DNA of 64,000 bases, taken from positions 40,113-104,112 of the forward strand of contig JBLHLC010000014.1 in NCBI GenBank assembly GCA_047619685.1. The letters are read 5' to 3'. Position numbers and translations under genes: made by a program. Source of the DNA: JABDJZ01 sp047619685 (GTDB lineage Bacteria > Bacteroidota > Rhodothermia > Rhodothermales > UBA10348). This document shows positions 16,445 to 25,217 of this stretch, piece after piece. The first letter of the stretch is position 1; every line of letters starts with the position of its first letter. Below the pieces are notes generated by a model, which saw only the letters and a program-made list of their open reading frames with translations, did not search any database and had not been told where the DNA came from.

Positions 16445-17974
16445 TCAGATCAATACCTGGCCCGTCATTTCCGGCGGGTGCCCTTCGCCAAGCAGTGCCA
16501 GAATCGTCGGGGCCACGTCGCCAAGTTTGCCGGGTTTTATTGGTCCGTCGAAGCCGTCTTTGATGATGAGGTGCGGCACCGGCACGGTCGTGTGCGCGGT
16601 GTGCGGCGATCCATCCGGATTCTTCATCCGATCCGAGTTGCCGTGATCGGCGATGATGTTGATGCTGTAGCCCGATTCCAGCGCCGCCTCTACGACGGTC
16701 CGCGTGCAGGCATCCACGGTCTCGATGGCAGCCACCGCCGCCTCAAACACGCCAGTATGGCCCACCATGTCGGGGTTCGCGAAGTTGAGAATGGCCAGGT
16801 TGGGCCCTGACTCGCGCAACGCGGCGGCTACCCGGGCGGCCAACTCCGGTGCGCTCATTTCCGGCTGCAGGTCGTACGTGGCCACCTTGGGCGAGGGCAC
16901 AAGTATCCGGGTCTCGCCGGTGAACGGAGTCTCCCTTCCTCCGCTGAAGAAGTAGGTCACGTGGGGGTACTTCTCCGTCTCGGCGGCGCGAAGCTGCGTC
17001 CCTCCCCTTGCCTCAATGACTTCGCCCAGGGTCCAGGTCAGGTTCACCTTTGGAAAGGCCACGGGGAAATCAAACTCGGAATCGTAGATGGTAAATGTCA
17101 CCAGATTCAGATTCAGCAGTTCTCGCTCAAACCCCGAAAATGCCGGATCCATCAGGGCCCGACTGATCTGTCTGGCCCGGTCGGCCCTGAAGTTGAAGAA
17201 AATGACGGTGTCGCCGTTGGCGATGCGGGGTGCCCCTTCGATGACTATCGGCTGTACGAATTCGTCCGTGACCCCCGCCGCGTAGCTGGCTTCGAGCGCT
17301 GCCGTGGCTGTCTCGAAGCGCGCGCCGACGCCATTCAACAGGAGGTCGTAGGCAAGCTTGATCCGCTCCCACCGTTGGTCCCGGTCCATGGCATAGTAAC
17401 GGCCAATCACCGAGGCGATCCGGCCGACGCCGATCTCTGACGCCCGTGCCTCAAACTCTTGGGCGTAGCCAACGCCTCCGTGGGGGTCCGTGTCACGACC
17501 GTCGGTGCATGCGTGCACCCAAATCTGGTCGCTATTCAGTCCCGTCTGGGCTGCCATGCGGACCAAGGCCGCCAGATGGTCCGTGTGCGAGTGCACGCCT
17601 CCGTCCGAAAAAAGCCCGATCAGGTGCAGATTCGCCCCCCGGGCCTGTACGCCCTTCATGGCCACGGAAAGGACCTCGTTTGAAAAGAAATCGCCGTCCT
17701 CGATGGCCTTGTCGATCCGTGTAATGTCCTGATACACGACCCGGCCGGCGCCAAGGTTCATGTGCCCTACCTCCGAATTGCCCATCTGTCCTTTTGGCAA
17801 GCCGACTTCGAGGCCTGATGCCTCCAGCGTAGAGTGTGGGTACTTCCGGAAAAGCGAGTCCAGGAACGGCTTGCGGGCGGCGTCGATGGCGCTGACCGAA
17901 GGGTCCTCCGCGATGCCGTAGCCGTCCAGAATGATCAGGATGTGCTTTTGATCTTTGGTCATGTTATTTGTCAT
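16445..17974 (-). CDS. gpmI: 2,3-bisphosphoglycerate-independent phosphoglycerate mutase
   Basis: Glycolytic/gluconeogenic enzyme interconverting 3- and 2-phosphoglycerate, 509 residues, alkaline-phosphatase superfamily. The metal-binding N-terminus 'ILIILDGYGI', the phosphorylated Ser67 in 'MGNSEVGHMNLGAGR', 'HACTDGRDTDPHGG', 'IGRYYAMDRDQRWER', 'FNFRADRARQISRAL' and the second metal cluster 'NPDMVGHTG' and 'IADHGNSDRM' are all present, so the enzyme appears complete. A second Met four residues in (MTKDQKH) is an alternative start. Its 5' end overlaps the end of the nth gene by 11 bases, indicating co-transcription. Confidence 0.97.
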   Translation of the reverse strand: MTNNMTKDQKHILIILDGYGIAEDPSVSAIDAARKPFLDSLFRKYPHSTLEASGLEVGLPKGQMGNSEVGHMNLGAGRVVYQDITRIDKAIEDGDFFSNEVLSVAMKGVQARGANLHLIGLFSDGGVHSHTDHLAALVRMAAQTGLNSDQIWVHACTDGRDTDPHGGVGYAQEFEARASEIGVGRIASVIGRYYAMDRDQRWERIKLAYDLLLNGVGARFETATAALEASYAAGVTDEFVQPIVIEGAPRIANGDTVIFFNFRADRARQISRALMDPAFSGFERELLNLNLVTFTIYDSEFDFPVAFPKVNLTWTLGEVIEARGGTQLRAAETEKYPHVTYFFSGGRETPFTGETRILVPSPKVATYDLQPEMSAPELAARVAAALRESGPNLAILNFANPDMVGHTGVFEAAVAAIETVDACTRTVVEAALESGYSINIIADHGNSDRMKNPDGSPHTAHTTVPVPHLIIKDGFDGPIKPGKLGDVAPTILALLGEGHPPEMTGQVLI

Positions 17975-18839
17975 TGGGCCTTCCGTAGGCCATATCGCCT
18001 ATGCGGACGTCGTGTACCCGTCGCAAGGAGCGCCCGGTCTTCGAATCAAAAAGGTTCATGGAGCCGCACTTGGGACACGCCTCCTGCCGCACACCGCCTC
18101 GGTCCTCTCGCGGCACGCTGTGATCTACGTAGTGGTGACGTGTGCCACACCAGAGTCGGCCCCGAGATGGCTTCAGCCCTTCCCTGGGACTCGGCATCCT
18201 GGACAAGGCTTCCCACTGGGGACAGAGACCGGAGAGCGGACACCCGCCGCATCCAGGGTTCCGGGCCGTACAGGTGTAGCGGCCATGCAGAATAAACAGG
18301 TGGTGTGCCTCAGAGAGCACATCCGGAATCATCACTCTGCGCAAATCCTGTTCTACAGCGTCTGGAGTTGCCGAGGTGCGCCGAACAAGTCCCAGTCGAT
18401 GGGCCACTCTGAATACGTGTGTATCGACAGGCATGGAACTCACGCCAAAGGCGGCTCCCGCGACAACTTGAGCCGTCTTCCTCCCCACACCCGGCAGCGT
18501 CTGAAGCTCTGCGATCGTGCCCGGAATAGCACCACCAAACCTCTCCATGACCTGGCTGGCCATCCCTACCAGATGCCTGGACTTGTTGTTTGGGAAGGTG
18601 ATCGAGGAGATGAGAGGGAATACCTCGTCTGCCGACGCCCTCGCCAGGGTCTCCACGTCTGGATAAGCCCGAAACAGGTCGGGACTGATTTCGTTGACGC
18701 GGCGGTCTGTGCACTGGGCAGACAGGATCACCGCAACGAGCAGCTCGAATGGATTCTGGTGCACCAGTTCGGTCTCGGGCCGCTCGATTACGTCCGACAG
18801 GAGGCGAACTACCTGACTTGCTTTGGCCTTTCGACCCAT
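17964..18839 (-). CDS. nth: Endonuclease III with an unusual Cys/His-containing C-terminal tail
   Basis: Bifunctional DNA glycosylase/AP lyase of base-excision repair. The helix-hairpin-helix 'LPGVGRKTAQVVAG' carries catalytic Lys121, Asp139 is in 'MPVDTHVFRVAHR', and the [4Fe-4S] cluster ligands Cys190, Cys197, Cys200, Cys206 follow the C-x6-C-x2-C-x5-C pattern. The normal enzyme ends about seven residues after the last cysteine; this one continues for roughly 80 residues. The tail contains Cys231, His235/236/240 and a CPKC pair (255, 258), and could be a small zinc ribbon. It ends inside the start of gpmI (11-base overlap). The start at 18839 is 82 bases from the divergent DUF4105 gene. Confidence 0.93.
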   Translation of the reverse strand: MGRKAKASQVVRLLSDVIERPETELVHQNPFELLVAVILSAQCTDRRVNEISPDLFRAYPDVETLARASADEVFPLISSITFPNNKSRHLVGMASQVMERFGGAIPGTIAELQTLPGVGRKTAQVVAGAAFGVSSMPVDTHVFRVAHRLGLVRRTSATPDAVEQDLRRVMIPDVLSEAHHLFILHGRYTCTARNPGCGGCPLSGLCPQWEALSRMPSPREGLKPSRGRLWCGTRHHYVDHSVPREDRGGVRQEACPKCGSMNLFDSKTGRSLRRVHDVRIGDMAYGRPNDK

Positions 18840-18921
18840 GGTACCGTCTCTGATATTTCGTCTTCGTAAAGCCTCCGGACCAGTATACTTCCCCCACTCA
18901 AGAGCCTCCTTGAACTCTCTG

Positions 18922-20109
18922 ATGATCCGAACCGCCGGCCTCCTCCTCGTCCTGCTCCTGAGCCCCTCCCCGACTGTCGCCCAGTTGCCAGATACCCTGA
19001 GTGATGTGGGGAGACTTTATGTCCTCACCATCCTCCCTGGCGAAGACGTATATAATCGATACGGGCACACGGCTATCCGCGCGCAGGACCGCCAGAAGGG
19101 GCTCGACGTGACCTTCAACTACGGCACGTTCGACTTTGAGGCGCCGGGGTTCATCGGCAACTTCATCCAGGGAGAAATGGACTATTTCCTCTCCTTCGGC
19201 TCCACGCGGCGGGCCCTGCAAAGTGCAACACTCCAGGCTAGAGCCGTTCGCCAACAGCTGCTGGACGTTTCCAAAGAGCACCGCGACGCGATCTACTCGG
19301 CACTCCTGAAGAATGCGGAGGAAGAAAATCGCGAGTACAGGTACGACTTCCTGTTTGACAACTGTGCGACACGCCCCCGCGACATTCTCGCCACCGCGCT
19401 CGGGGCGTCCGTGACCTGGGACAACGGGACGGGGCTTCAGCAATCCTTCCGGCAGTTACTGGACCCGTATCACGCTGCTTCGCCGGACATAGACCTTGGA
19501 ACGGACCTGGTACTCGGCTCTCGTCTTGATCGGGAGGCCTCCGCTTCAGAAGAGGCGTTCCTTCCGATTCGACTTGAGGCTATTCTGGCTGCCGCCGAAG
19601 TCGAGGATCAATATGGCCGCAGGCCGCTCGTGTTGGTTTCAGACACGCTCATTTGGTCTCCCCGACCTGTATTTCCAGAGCGCGCTTTCCCGTGGCCAAC
19701 GCTTCTGACGGGCCTCTTGCTGCTGGCGGGCCTCCTGACGCTGAAACGCTCCTTGGTCGTGGGAAGGCAACTGCCTCTGTTCGACAACGCGCTCCTGGCC
19801 ACGCTCGGAGTTGTCGGTGTTGTGCTTTTGTACATGGCAACCGCCACGTCCCATGTTGTCACTGGAGCCAACTACAACCTGCTCTGGGCCCTTCCCACCC
19901 ATCTCGCAGCAATCTTCCTCTTCAAGCGTCTTGGAACACGCAAGACTGGCGTTTATCTGGTGGGCGCTGCGGTACTGGCGGCCCTCAGCCTTACCGGGGG
20001 ATGGCTTCTCCCGCAGCCGCTTCCCATGGCCATGGTACCCATCGTCCTCCTGGCGGTGATTCGGTTCGGCAGTGCCGGAATTTTGCGCCTCCGCGCAAAA
20101 GAGGCCTGA
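18922..20109 (+). CDS. DUF4105 domain membrane protein
   Basis: About 395 residues with a signal peptide ('TAGLLLVLLLSPSPTVAQ'), a periplasmic DUF4105 domain and four C-terminal membrane helices ('LLTGLLLLAGLLTL', 'ALLATLGVVGVVLLYMAT', 'NLLWALPTHLAAIFLF', 'VYLVGAAVLAALSLTGGW'). Family motifs are 'YNRYGHTAIRAQD', 'FNYGTFDFEAPGFIGNFIQG' and 'YDFLFDNCATRPRDIL'. The conserved His and the Cys in 'DNCATR' suggest a papain-like thiol active site, which is inference. The ATG at 18922 is preferred because it begins the signal peptide; the open frame extends to 18823 over the divergent nth gene. It is convergent with the Wzc-like gene, 15 bases apart. Confidence 0.85.
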   Translation: MIRTAGLLLVLLLSPSPTVAQLPDTLSDVGRLYVLTILPGEDVYNRYGHTAIRAQDRQKGLDVTFNYGTFDFEAPGFIGNFIQGEMDYFLSFGSTRRALQSATLQARAVRQQLLDVSKEHRDAIYSALLKNAEEENREYRYDFLFDNCATRPRDILATALGASVTWDNGTGLQQSFRQLLDPYHAASPDIDLGTDLVLGSRLDREASASEEAFLPIRLEAILAAAEVEDQYGRRPLVLVSDTLIWSPRPVFPERAFPWPTLLTGLLLLAGLLTLKRSLVVGRQLPLFDNALLATLGVVGVVLLYMATATSHVVTGANYNLLWALPTHLAAIFLFKRLGTRKTGVYLVGAAVLAALSLTGGWLLPQPLPMAMVPIVLLAVIRFGSAGILRLRAKEA

Positions 20110-20124
20110 AAGGCTGAAGAATAA

Positions 20125-22593
20125 TTAGGCTAACGGCCCGGGGTAGATCTCGGCCTGCGCTGGAGCGGAAGGAGGAGGATTGGGCATGGGCGGATGGGGA
20201 ATCTGTGGTGCAGTAACGGGAGCTGCAGACCGATGGATCTCCCGACGCGGAGCGGGCCGTGAGCGAAGCACCCCGTTTCCTGAGGGTGCAGACGCCTGCC
20301 TGCGCTCGTTCCCACTTCCGAAACGGCCGTAGTAGCTTCGATCGCCAAAGTATCCGTAGGCCTGACGGGCGTTGAACCCGTTCAACACGGCGTAGCGGCC
20401 ACCCGTCCCTGCCTGGTCCAGAAGATCCATCGCTTCGCGGACGTCGGCTTGCTGAGCCTCTCCCGCACGCAATACTACCAACACGGCGTCGGCCAGACTG
20501 GAAACGGCAACCGTACGCCCGGCGGTCAAGAGCGGGCCGCCATCAATCACGATCCTCGAGAACGCCCCGCGGAGATAGTTGACCATGGCGCGCAGGTCTG
20601 GCGAAGCCAGGAAGTGACCGTTGCTCACGTCTATGTCTCCCAAGGGCATGACGTAGAGGCCGTCCACCTCCGTGGCCTGGACACTCTCGCGTACCAGACG
20701 GCCTTCGTAAAGGACATTCGATACGCCCGGCAGGGCTGGCGTGCCCATCAATCCATGTGCGCTGGGATGCCAGGCGTTCAGATCCAGGAGGAGAGTCCGA
20801 TGACCGGCTGCGGCCATGGTAACCGCCAGATTGGCCGCCACCACGGACTTGCCGTCTCCGGTGGTTCCTGACGTCACGAGAACAGTCTGTACCGGTCGCC
20901 CGGAGCCGCCCATTTCGACCGCCATCGCGACACGCGCGAAAGCGTCCGCCGCCGCGGATTGCGGAGCCGTGACGGTCACCAGCTCCGGGGCTACGCCCGA
21001 AGCGTATCGACTCCGGGATCTGGCTACTTTCTTGAGGTCGGGGATCACTCCGGCAATAGGGATTCCCAACCTGCGCAGTTCGTCCGGGTGGCGAAGACGC
21101 TCGTCCGTGACCTCTCTCCCGAAGATGGAGGTGGTTCCGACGGCAAGGCCCAGTAGCGTGGCCAGGGCAAGAACGTAGACGGGACGCGGTTCCACCGGGT
21201 CTACCGGGACTTCGGCCGTATCCAGTACCCGCACGCTGCCAAACTCCGAAGCTTCGGCAATCCTGGCTTCCTGGTACCGCTCCTGCAGCCACTCGAAGGT
21301 CATTTCCTCGGAGCGCCTTGCCCTCTCCAGGCCGGCCAAAGCCACCGAGTGCTCCGGTATACGGCTGAACTCTTGCGCATCGCGATCGAGTCGACTCCCC
21401 AACACGCGGATTCTGGCTGTCAGGCCGGACGCCTCAATGGTCTTGGTTGTTATCTGCTGGCGAAGCCGGCTCACATTGGCCAATGCGCCCGTAATTCCCG
21501 CGCCGTCTCCGAGACGTCTGGCCATTTCGGGGTCGATGCCGCCCGTGGCCAGCACCTCATCCACAAGCCGGCGGGCCCGAATGGACACCTCCGTGCGCAG
21601 GGCCGCCAACTCCCTGATTTCCCTGAGAAGGTCCGTGTCCCGCTCCTCGTTCCCGCGCAACCCCGGGTTGCGGGCATACTTGAGCTCGACCTGCGCCTCT
21701 CGGCCCGCAACGTCTTCCTGCAGGGCAACGATCTCGTTTTCGACGCCCGAAGCGACCCTCTCGTAGAGATTGGGCTCGATTTGGCCCACCTGCTCACGGA
21801 GGGACTCCAATTCTGACTCTACCACCTGGAGCTCCACCTGGGCCTGATCCCGTCTGGACTGGAGATCGGCCATGCGTTCCGTAAGGGCGGTGACCTCCTG
21901 GTCCAGAGCGATCGCGCCTTCACGCTCCTGGTACTCCCTCAGGCTGTTCTCCGCTGCCTTCAACTCAGCCTGCCGAGCGGTGATCTGCGACTCCAGGAAT
22001 GACCGGACGCCTGTTGCCTCCGACCTGCTCATTTCAAGATTTCTGGCGGCGTATTCGGCAGCGTAGAGGTTCGCGACGTACTGGGCCTCCCGGGGTAGCC
22101 GGCTTCTTGCACCGATGCGCACAACACCGACCTCTCGGCGAACCTGCTCGATATCAATGCTCTTCTGGACCACGCGGGCCAGGGAAACCAGCGTAAGTGT
22201 AGGCGTTGTGGCTGCCACGAAAATGGGCCAGGTACCCAGTGGGGCGTCCGACCCACTGGCGTCCAGATCGGTCAGCATGCGTCCTGCCACCCGTTTGGCA
22301 AGGCCCAGGGATTCCAGAATCTCGACCTCGACCAGAATGTCCCTGAAGGCCCCGCTGCCGCCCAGGTCCAAGACCTCGCCGCGGCCTTTCGTCTCGATTA
22401 TCACCGAGGTCTCCGCGCGATAGACGGGCTCCTTGACGTAGAGGTAAGCCGCGGCCAGTCCCACGAAGAGGAGCAGGCTTCCGATTAGGACCCATTTACC
22501 TCTTAATCCAGTCTGGATCAGATGTCGGATGAGGACCCGGTTTTCGGCGGGGGCGGCTGTTTGCGGCACTGTATTGGAGACGAGTTTATTCAC
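20125..22593 (-). CDS. Wzc/GumC-type polysaccharide co-polymerase fused to a tyrosine-kinase-like ATPase
   Basis: Chain-length regulator and BY-kinase-like protein of 822 residues for exopolysaccharide export. The order is an N-terminal membrane helix ('GKWVLIGSLLLFVGLAAAYL'), a Wzz domain, long coiled coil (about 190-450), a second membrane helix near 475 ('VYVLALATLLGLAVGTTSIF'), and a cytoplasmic P-loop domain. Walker A is SGTTGDGKS at about 575-583 and the Walker B-like strand is 'RIVIDGGPLL'. The A' motif reads LLLDLNAWHP, without the usual 'DADLRRP' acidic pair. A Tyr cluster ('YGYFGDRSYYGRFG') precedes a Pro-rich tail, the likely autophosphorylation region. It is the last gene of the minus-strand exopolysaccharide set; its start overlaps the preceding stop by four bases. 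Confidence 0.9.
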   Translation of the reverse strand: MNKLVSNTVPQTAAPAENRVLIRHLIQTGLRGKWVLIGSLLLFVGLAAAYLYVKEPVYRAETSVIIETKGRGEVLDLGGSGAFRDILVEVEILESLGLAKRVAGRMLTDLDASGSDAPLGTWPIFVAATTPTLTLVSLARVVQKSIDIEQVRREVGVVRIGARSRLPREAQYVANLYAAEYAARNLEMSRSEATGVRSFLESQITARQAELKAAENSLREYQEREGAIALDQEVTALTERMADLQSRRDQAQVELQVVESELESLREQVGQIEPNLYERVASGVENEIVALQEDVAGREAQVELKYARNPGLRGNEERDTDLLREIRELAALRTEVSIRARRLVDEVLATGGIDPEMARRLGDGAGITGALANVSRLRQQITTKTIEASGLTARIRVLGSRLDRDAQEFSRIPEHSVALAGLERARRSEEMTFEWLQERYQEARIAEASEFGSVRVLDTAEVPVDPVEPRPVYVLALATLLGLAVGTTSIFGREVTDERLRHPDELRRLGIPIAGVIPDLKKVARSRSRYASGVAPELVTVTAPQSAAADAFARVAMAVEMGGSGRPVQTVLVTSGTTGDGKSVVAANLAVTMAAAGHRTLLLDLNAWHPSAHGLMGTPALPGVSNVLYEGRLVRESVQATEVDGLYVMPLGDIDVSNGHFLASPDLRAMVNYLRGAFSRIVIDGGPLLTAGRTVAVSSLADAVLVVLRAGEAQQADVREAMDLLDQAGTGGRYAVLNGFNARQAYGYFGDRSYYGRFGSGNERRQASAPSGNGVLRSRPAPRREIHRSAAPVTAPQIPHPPMPNPPPSAPAQAEIYPGPLA

Positions 22594-23786
22594 TGAGTAG
22601 TGACGCCCCGGCGAACCGGCTCTCTGAACGCTCGTGAACGAGTGCTCGTCGTAACTGCGGCGCGGCGCTGTACTTCGCGCGTCTTCGCTTCAGGCAGCTT
22701 GTTGACGTCGAGGTACGTGGAGATGTCGAAGTAACCGAGGTCCCAAAGCACAATCATGGCGAGGGCCCCGACAACACCGACAATGATGTTGGCGCTCGCC
22801 ACGTCGGCGAAGCCTATGACCAATCCTAGAAGACCCAACGTGCAGCCAATCAGGTAGAAAATGGTGACGGCGCGAGCGTGGATGCCTGACGCGCGGCTGA
22901 GCATCCTGTGGTGCAGGTGATCGCTATCGGCACGCAGTGGACTCCGACCTAGCGCGAGACGCCGAACAACCGACATGACCGTATCGAGTGCGGGAAGTCC
23001 AAGGATGACCAAAACCGCCATTGCGCGATTTGTGGTCGGCTCCGCCTGAACGACGACGAGGGACAAGACCGCCAGCAGATATCCTATCAAGAGGCTTCCG
23101 GTGTCTCCCATGAATATTTTGGCTGGCGGCACATTGAAGCGCAGGAATGCAAGCACCGCGCCCATCAGGGCAAGAGCCAGCAGAAGCGGGCCTCCGGTGA
23201 GCCCGCCCAGAATCACGAAGAAGCTGATGACGATTACCGTCAGGCCACCTGCCAGACCATCAAGACCATCAATCAGGTTTATCGCGTTCATGACGAACAC
23301 CACCCAAATGATGACCGCGGGATAAGCCAGGATCGCCCCGATCGCACCACCACCCAGAAGTGTGGAGACGGCGGCGATGAACTCCGTAGAAGCGACCAGA
23401 GGGGTGGCCGCGACGATCTGCGCGAGCAGCTTGACGGGCGCTCCCATCGGACGGGTATCGTCATAGAACCCAACGAAGGCGGCCACGGAACCACCAGAAA
23501 GAATTGCCAGAGCAGTCACCTTCGAGAACGGGATTGCCAACAAACCCAATCCTCCGCCGAGCCCGGTCGCCAGAAACAGCGACACCAGAACACCGGCAAG
23601 AATCCCGAACCAGATAGCTATGCCACCTGTCCGCGGGGTCGCAGCGGCGTGAAGCTTCCGGTCGCCATCGGGCATATCCAGCCAAGAGCGCTGCTTCGCG
23701 TACCGGGTGATGGAGGGCATGAGCAGGTACGTGACACCGAAGGCTGTCAGACCTGCCAGGATAGCATTTCCGTCTGGAATGTTCAT
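22590..23786 (-). CDS. Undecaprenyl-phosphate sugar-1-phosphate transferase (WecA/MraY family)
   Basis: Polytopic enzyme of about 398 residues that starts glycan assembly by moving a sugar-1-phosphate (typically GlcNAc-1-P) onto undecaprenyl phosphate. The family signatures are 'HAAATPRTGGIAIWFG', 'FVGFYDDTRPMG' (the DD pair binds Mg2+), 'NAINLIDGLDGLAGG', 'FMGDTGSLLIGYLLAVLSL' and the cytoplasmic His motif 'DSDHLHHRML'. The ATG at 23786 (MNIPDGN) is chosen; a longer frame to 23834 would overlap the preceding glycosyltransferase. The neighbouring glycosyltransferases and polymerase show it primes the exopolysaccharide made here. Confidence 0.92.
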   Translation of the reverse strand: MNIPDGNAILAGLTAFGVTYLLMPSITRYAKQRSWLDMPDGDRKLHAAATPRTGGIAIWFGILAGVLVSLFLATGLGGGLGLLAIPFSKVTALAILSGGSVAAFVGFYDDTRPMGAPVKLLAQIVAATPLVASTEFIAAVSTLLGGGAIGAILAYPAVIIWVVFVMNAINLIDGLDGLAGGLTVIVISFFVILGGLTGGPLLLALALMGAVLAFLRFNVPPAKIFMGDTGSLLIGYLLAVLSLVVVQAEPTTNRAMAVLVILGLPALDTVMSVVRRLALGRSPLRADSDHLHHRMLSRASGIHARAVTIFYLIGCTLGLLGLVIGFADVASANIIVGVVGALAMIVLWDLGYFDISTYLDVNKLPEAKTREVQRRAAVTTSTRSRAFREPVRRGVTTQ

Positions 23787-23799
23787 CACACTTTGCGGC

Positions 23800-25026
23800 T
23801 TAGCCGGCAAACGCCGCGGGGACGTTTGCCTCATTTGAACGAAGATCTTTCTGGTTGGCGTGGTCGATGACGACGCGCAACATGCCGGGCTCGAATCGAA
23901 TGCCCGACAACAGATTCTCTATGACTCGCAGCGTTTGAACTGCCACGGTCTCTTCACTGAAGCGCTGTTCGACTATCTCTCGCCCTCTGCGGCCCATGGA
24001 GAATCGCAGCTCGCGACTCTCGACGAGCGGCCGAAGGGCTTCGGCAAGCGCGGGGGCGTTTCTTACCGGCACGAGGGTCCCGTTGACACCGTCCGTCACG
24101 ATCTCACGGCATCCGGGCACGTCGGTGGCCACAACCGGTCTGGCACATGCCCCGGCCTCTGCAATGACCTTCCCAAGACCCTCGCGGTATGACGGCAGTG
24201 CCACCACATGCGAAGAGGCGTAGACCTGCGGCATATCGTGACAATAGCCCCACCATTCCACGATGCCCTCGGCGTTCCAGGCCTGAAGCTGCTCCCGGTC
24301 GATACTGGCAAGGTTGCCAGGATCCTCGTCGCCAACAAGGGCGAATCTGGAGGAGACACCCTCGGACTGCAAAATCCGAGCGGCCTCCACGAACTCGTGA
24401 ACACCCTTGTGCCACAACAAACGAGCAGGGAGAATCACGACAGGATCCCCTTCGGGCTCAGGTGCCGGGCGAAACAGACTTACGTCGACTCCGGGACCAT
24501 TGATGACGGCACTCCGGGACGGCAGGGCCATCGCCCGCTCAATGAAGAGTTCACGGTCGTCCTTATTCAGAAACAGGTCTACCCGATTTCCGTGACGGAT
24601 TGCCCGGCGGTACACCGTTTCCAGCATTCCGCGGACGATTCTTGAGGTCAACGTGTCGTCTATGAAGGCGTATCCCAGACCAGTATTGGCGTTGACCACT
24701 CCGGGAACGCCGGCGATCCGGGCGGCCATCGTTCCATAAAGAATGGGCTTCAGAGTGATGTGGTACACCAAGTCAGGGGCCGTAACTCTGTACAGGCGCA
24801 CCAACTCCCTGACCGATCGCATGTCTGCGGCGGGTCGAAGACCACCGCGGTCCATATGGATGGGGAGGAAGGGAAATCCGGAGCGCCGTATGCGTTCAGC
24901 ACCTGGCCATTCGGGAGCAGCGATCAGCACCGTATGGCCAGAGGCGCGAGCCGCCTCAGCCAGATGCATATGCTGGTCCGCGAAGAAGGCGGGGTTGTTG
25001 CAGACGAAGAGTAGTTTCGCGGTCAT
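23800..25026 (-). CDS. Glycosyltransferase family 4 protein (PglA-like)
   Basis: GT-B fold glycosyltransferase of 408 residues, cytoplasmic and membrane-associated. The N-terminal part ('LLFVCNNPAFFADQHMHLAE', 'YHITLKPILYGTMAARIAGV') matches the N,N'-diacetylbacillosaminyl transferase/PglA-like branch of GT4. The C-terminal nucleotide-sugar domain has 'LPARLLWHKGVHEFVEAARI', the EX7E-type 'PSYREGLGKVIAEAGACARP' and 'TDVPGCREIV'. It probably adds the second sugar onto the undecaprenyl-linked primer, an inference from its place beside the WecA-like gene. Upstream is a 191-base gap, so it may have its own promoter within the cluster; no convincing promoter could be picked out. Confidence 0.9.
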   Translation of the reverse strand: MTAKLLFVCNNPAFFADQHMHLAEAARASGHTVLIAAPEWPGAERIRRSGFPFLPIHMDRGGLRPAADMRSVRELVRLYRVTAPDLVYHITLKPILYGTMAARIAGVPGVVNANTGLGYAFIDDTLTSRIVRGMLETVYRRAIRHGNRVDLFLNKDDRELFIERAMALPSRSAVINGPGVDVSLFRPAPEPEGDPVVILPARLLWHKGVHEFVEAARILQSEGVSSRFALVGDEDPGNLASIDREQLQAWNAEGIVEWWGYCHDMPQVYASSHVVALPSYREGLGKVIAEAGACARPVVATDVPGCREIVTDGVNGTLVPVRNAPALAEALRPLVESRELRFSMGRRGREIVEQRFSEETVAVQTLRVIENLLSGIRFEPGMLRVVIDHANQKDLRSNEANVPAAFAG

Positions 25027-25217
25027 GCGGAATCGATGGGGTGACTGTCCGACTCATTGTTGTCAAAGTCAGTGCCAGTCCCGATCCGATACGTTCACAT
25101 TTCCTCAATCGGGCCTTATGCGTCAAAATAGGCGCTTTGCATCCCGGACCCGTCGTCTCACTTTCGGACACACTTCCTCTCGAAATCCCACATCTTAATC
25201 TGGATGAACCCCTGCCG

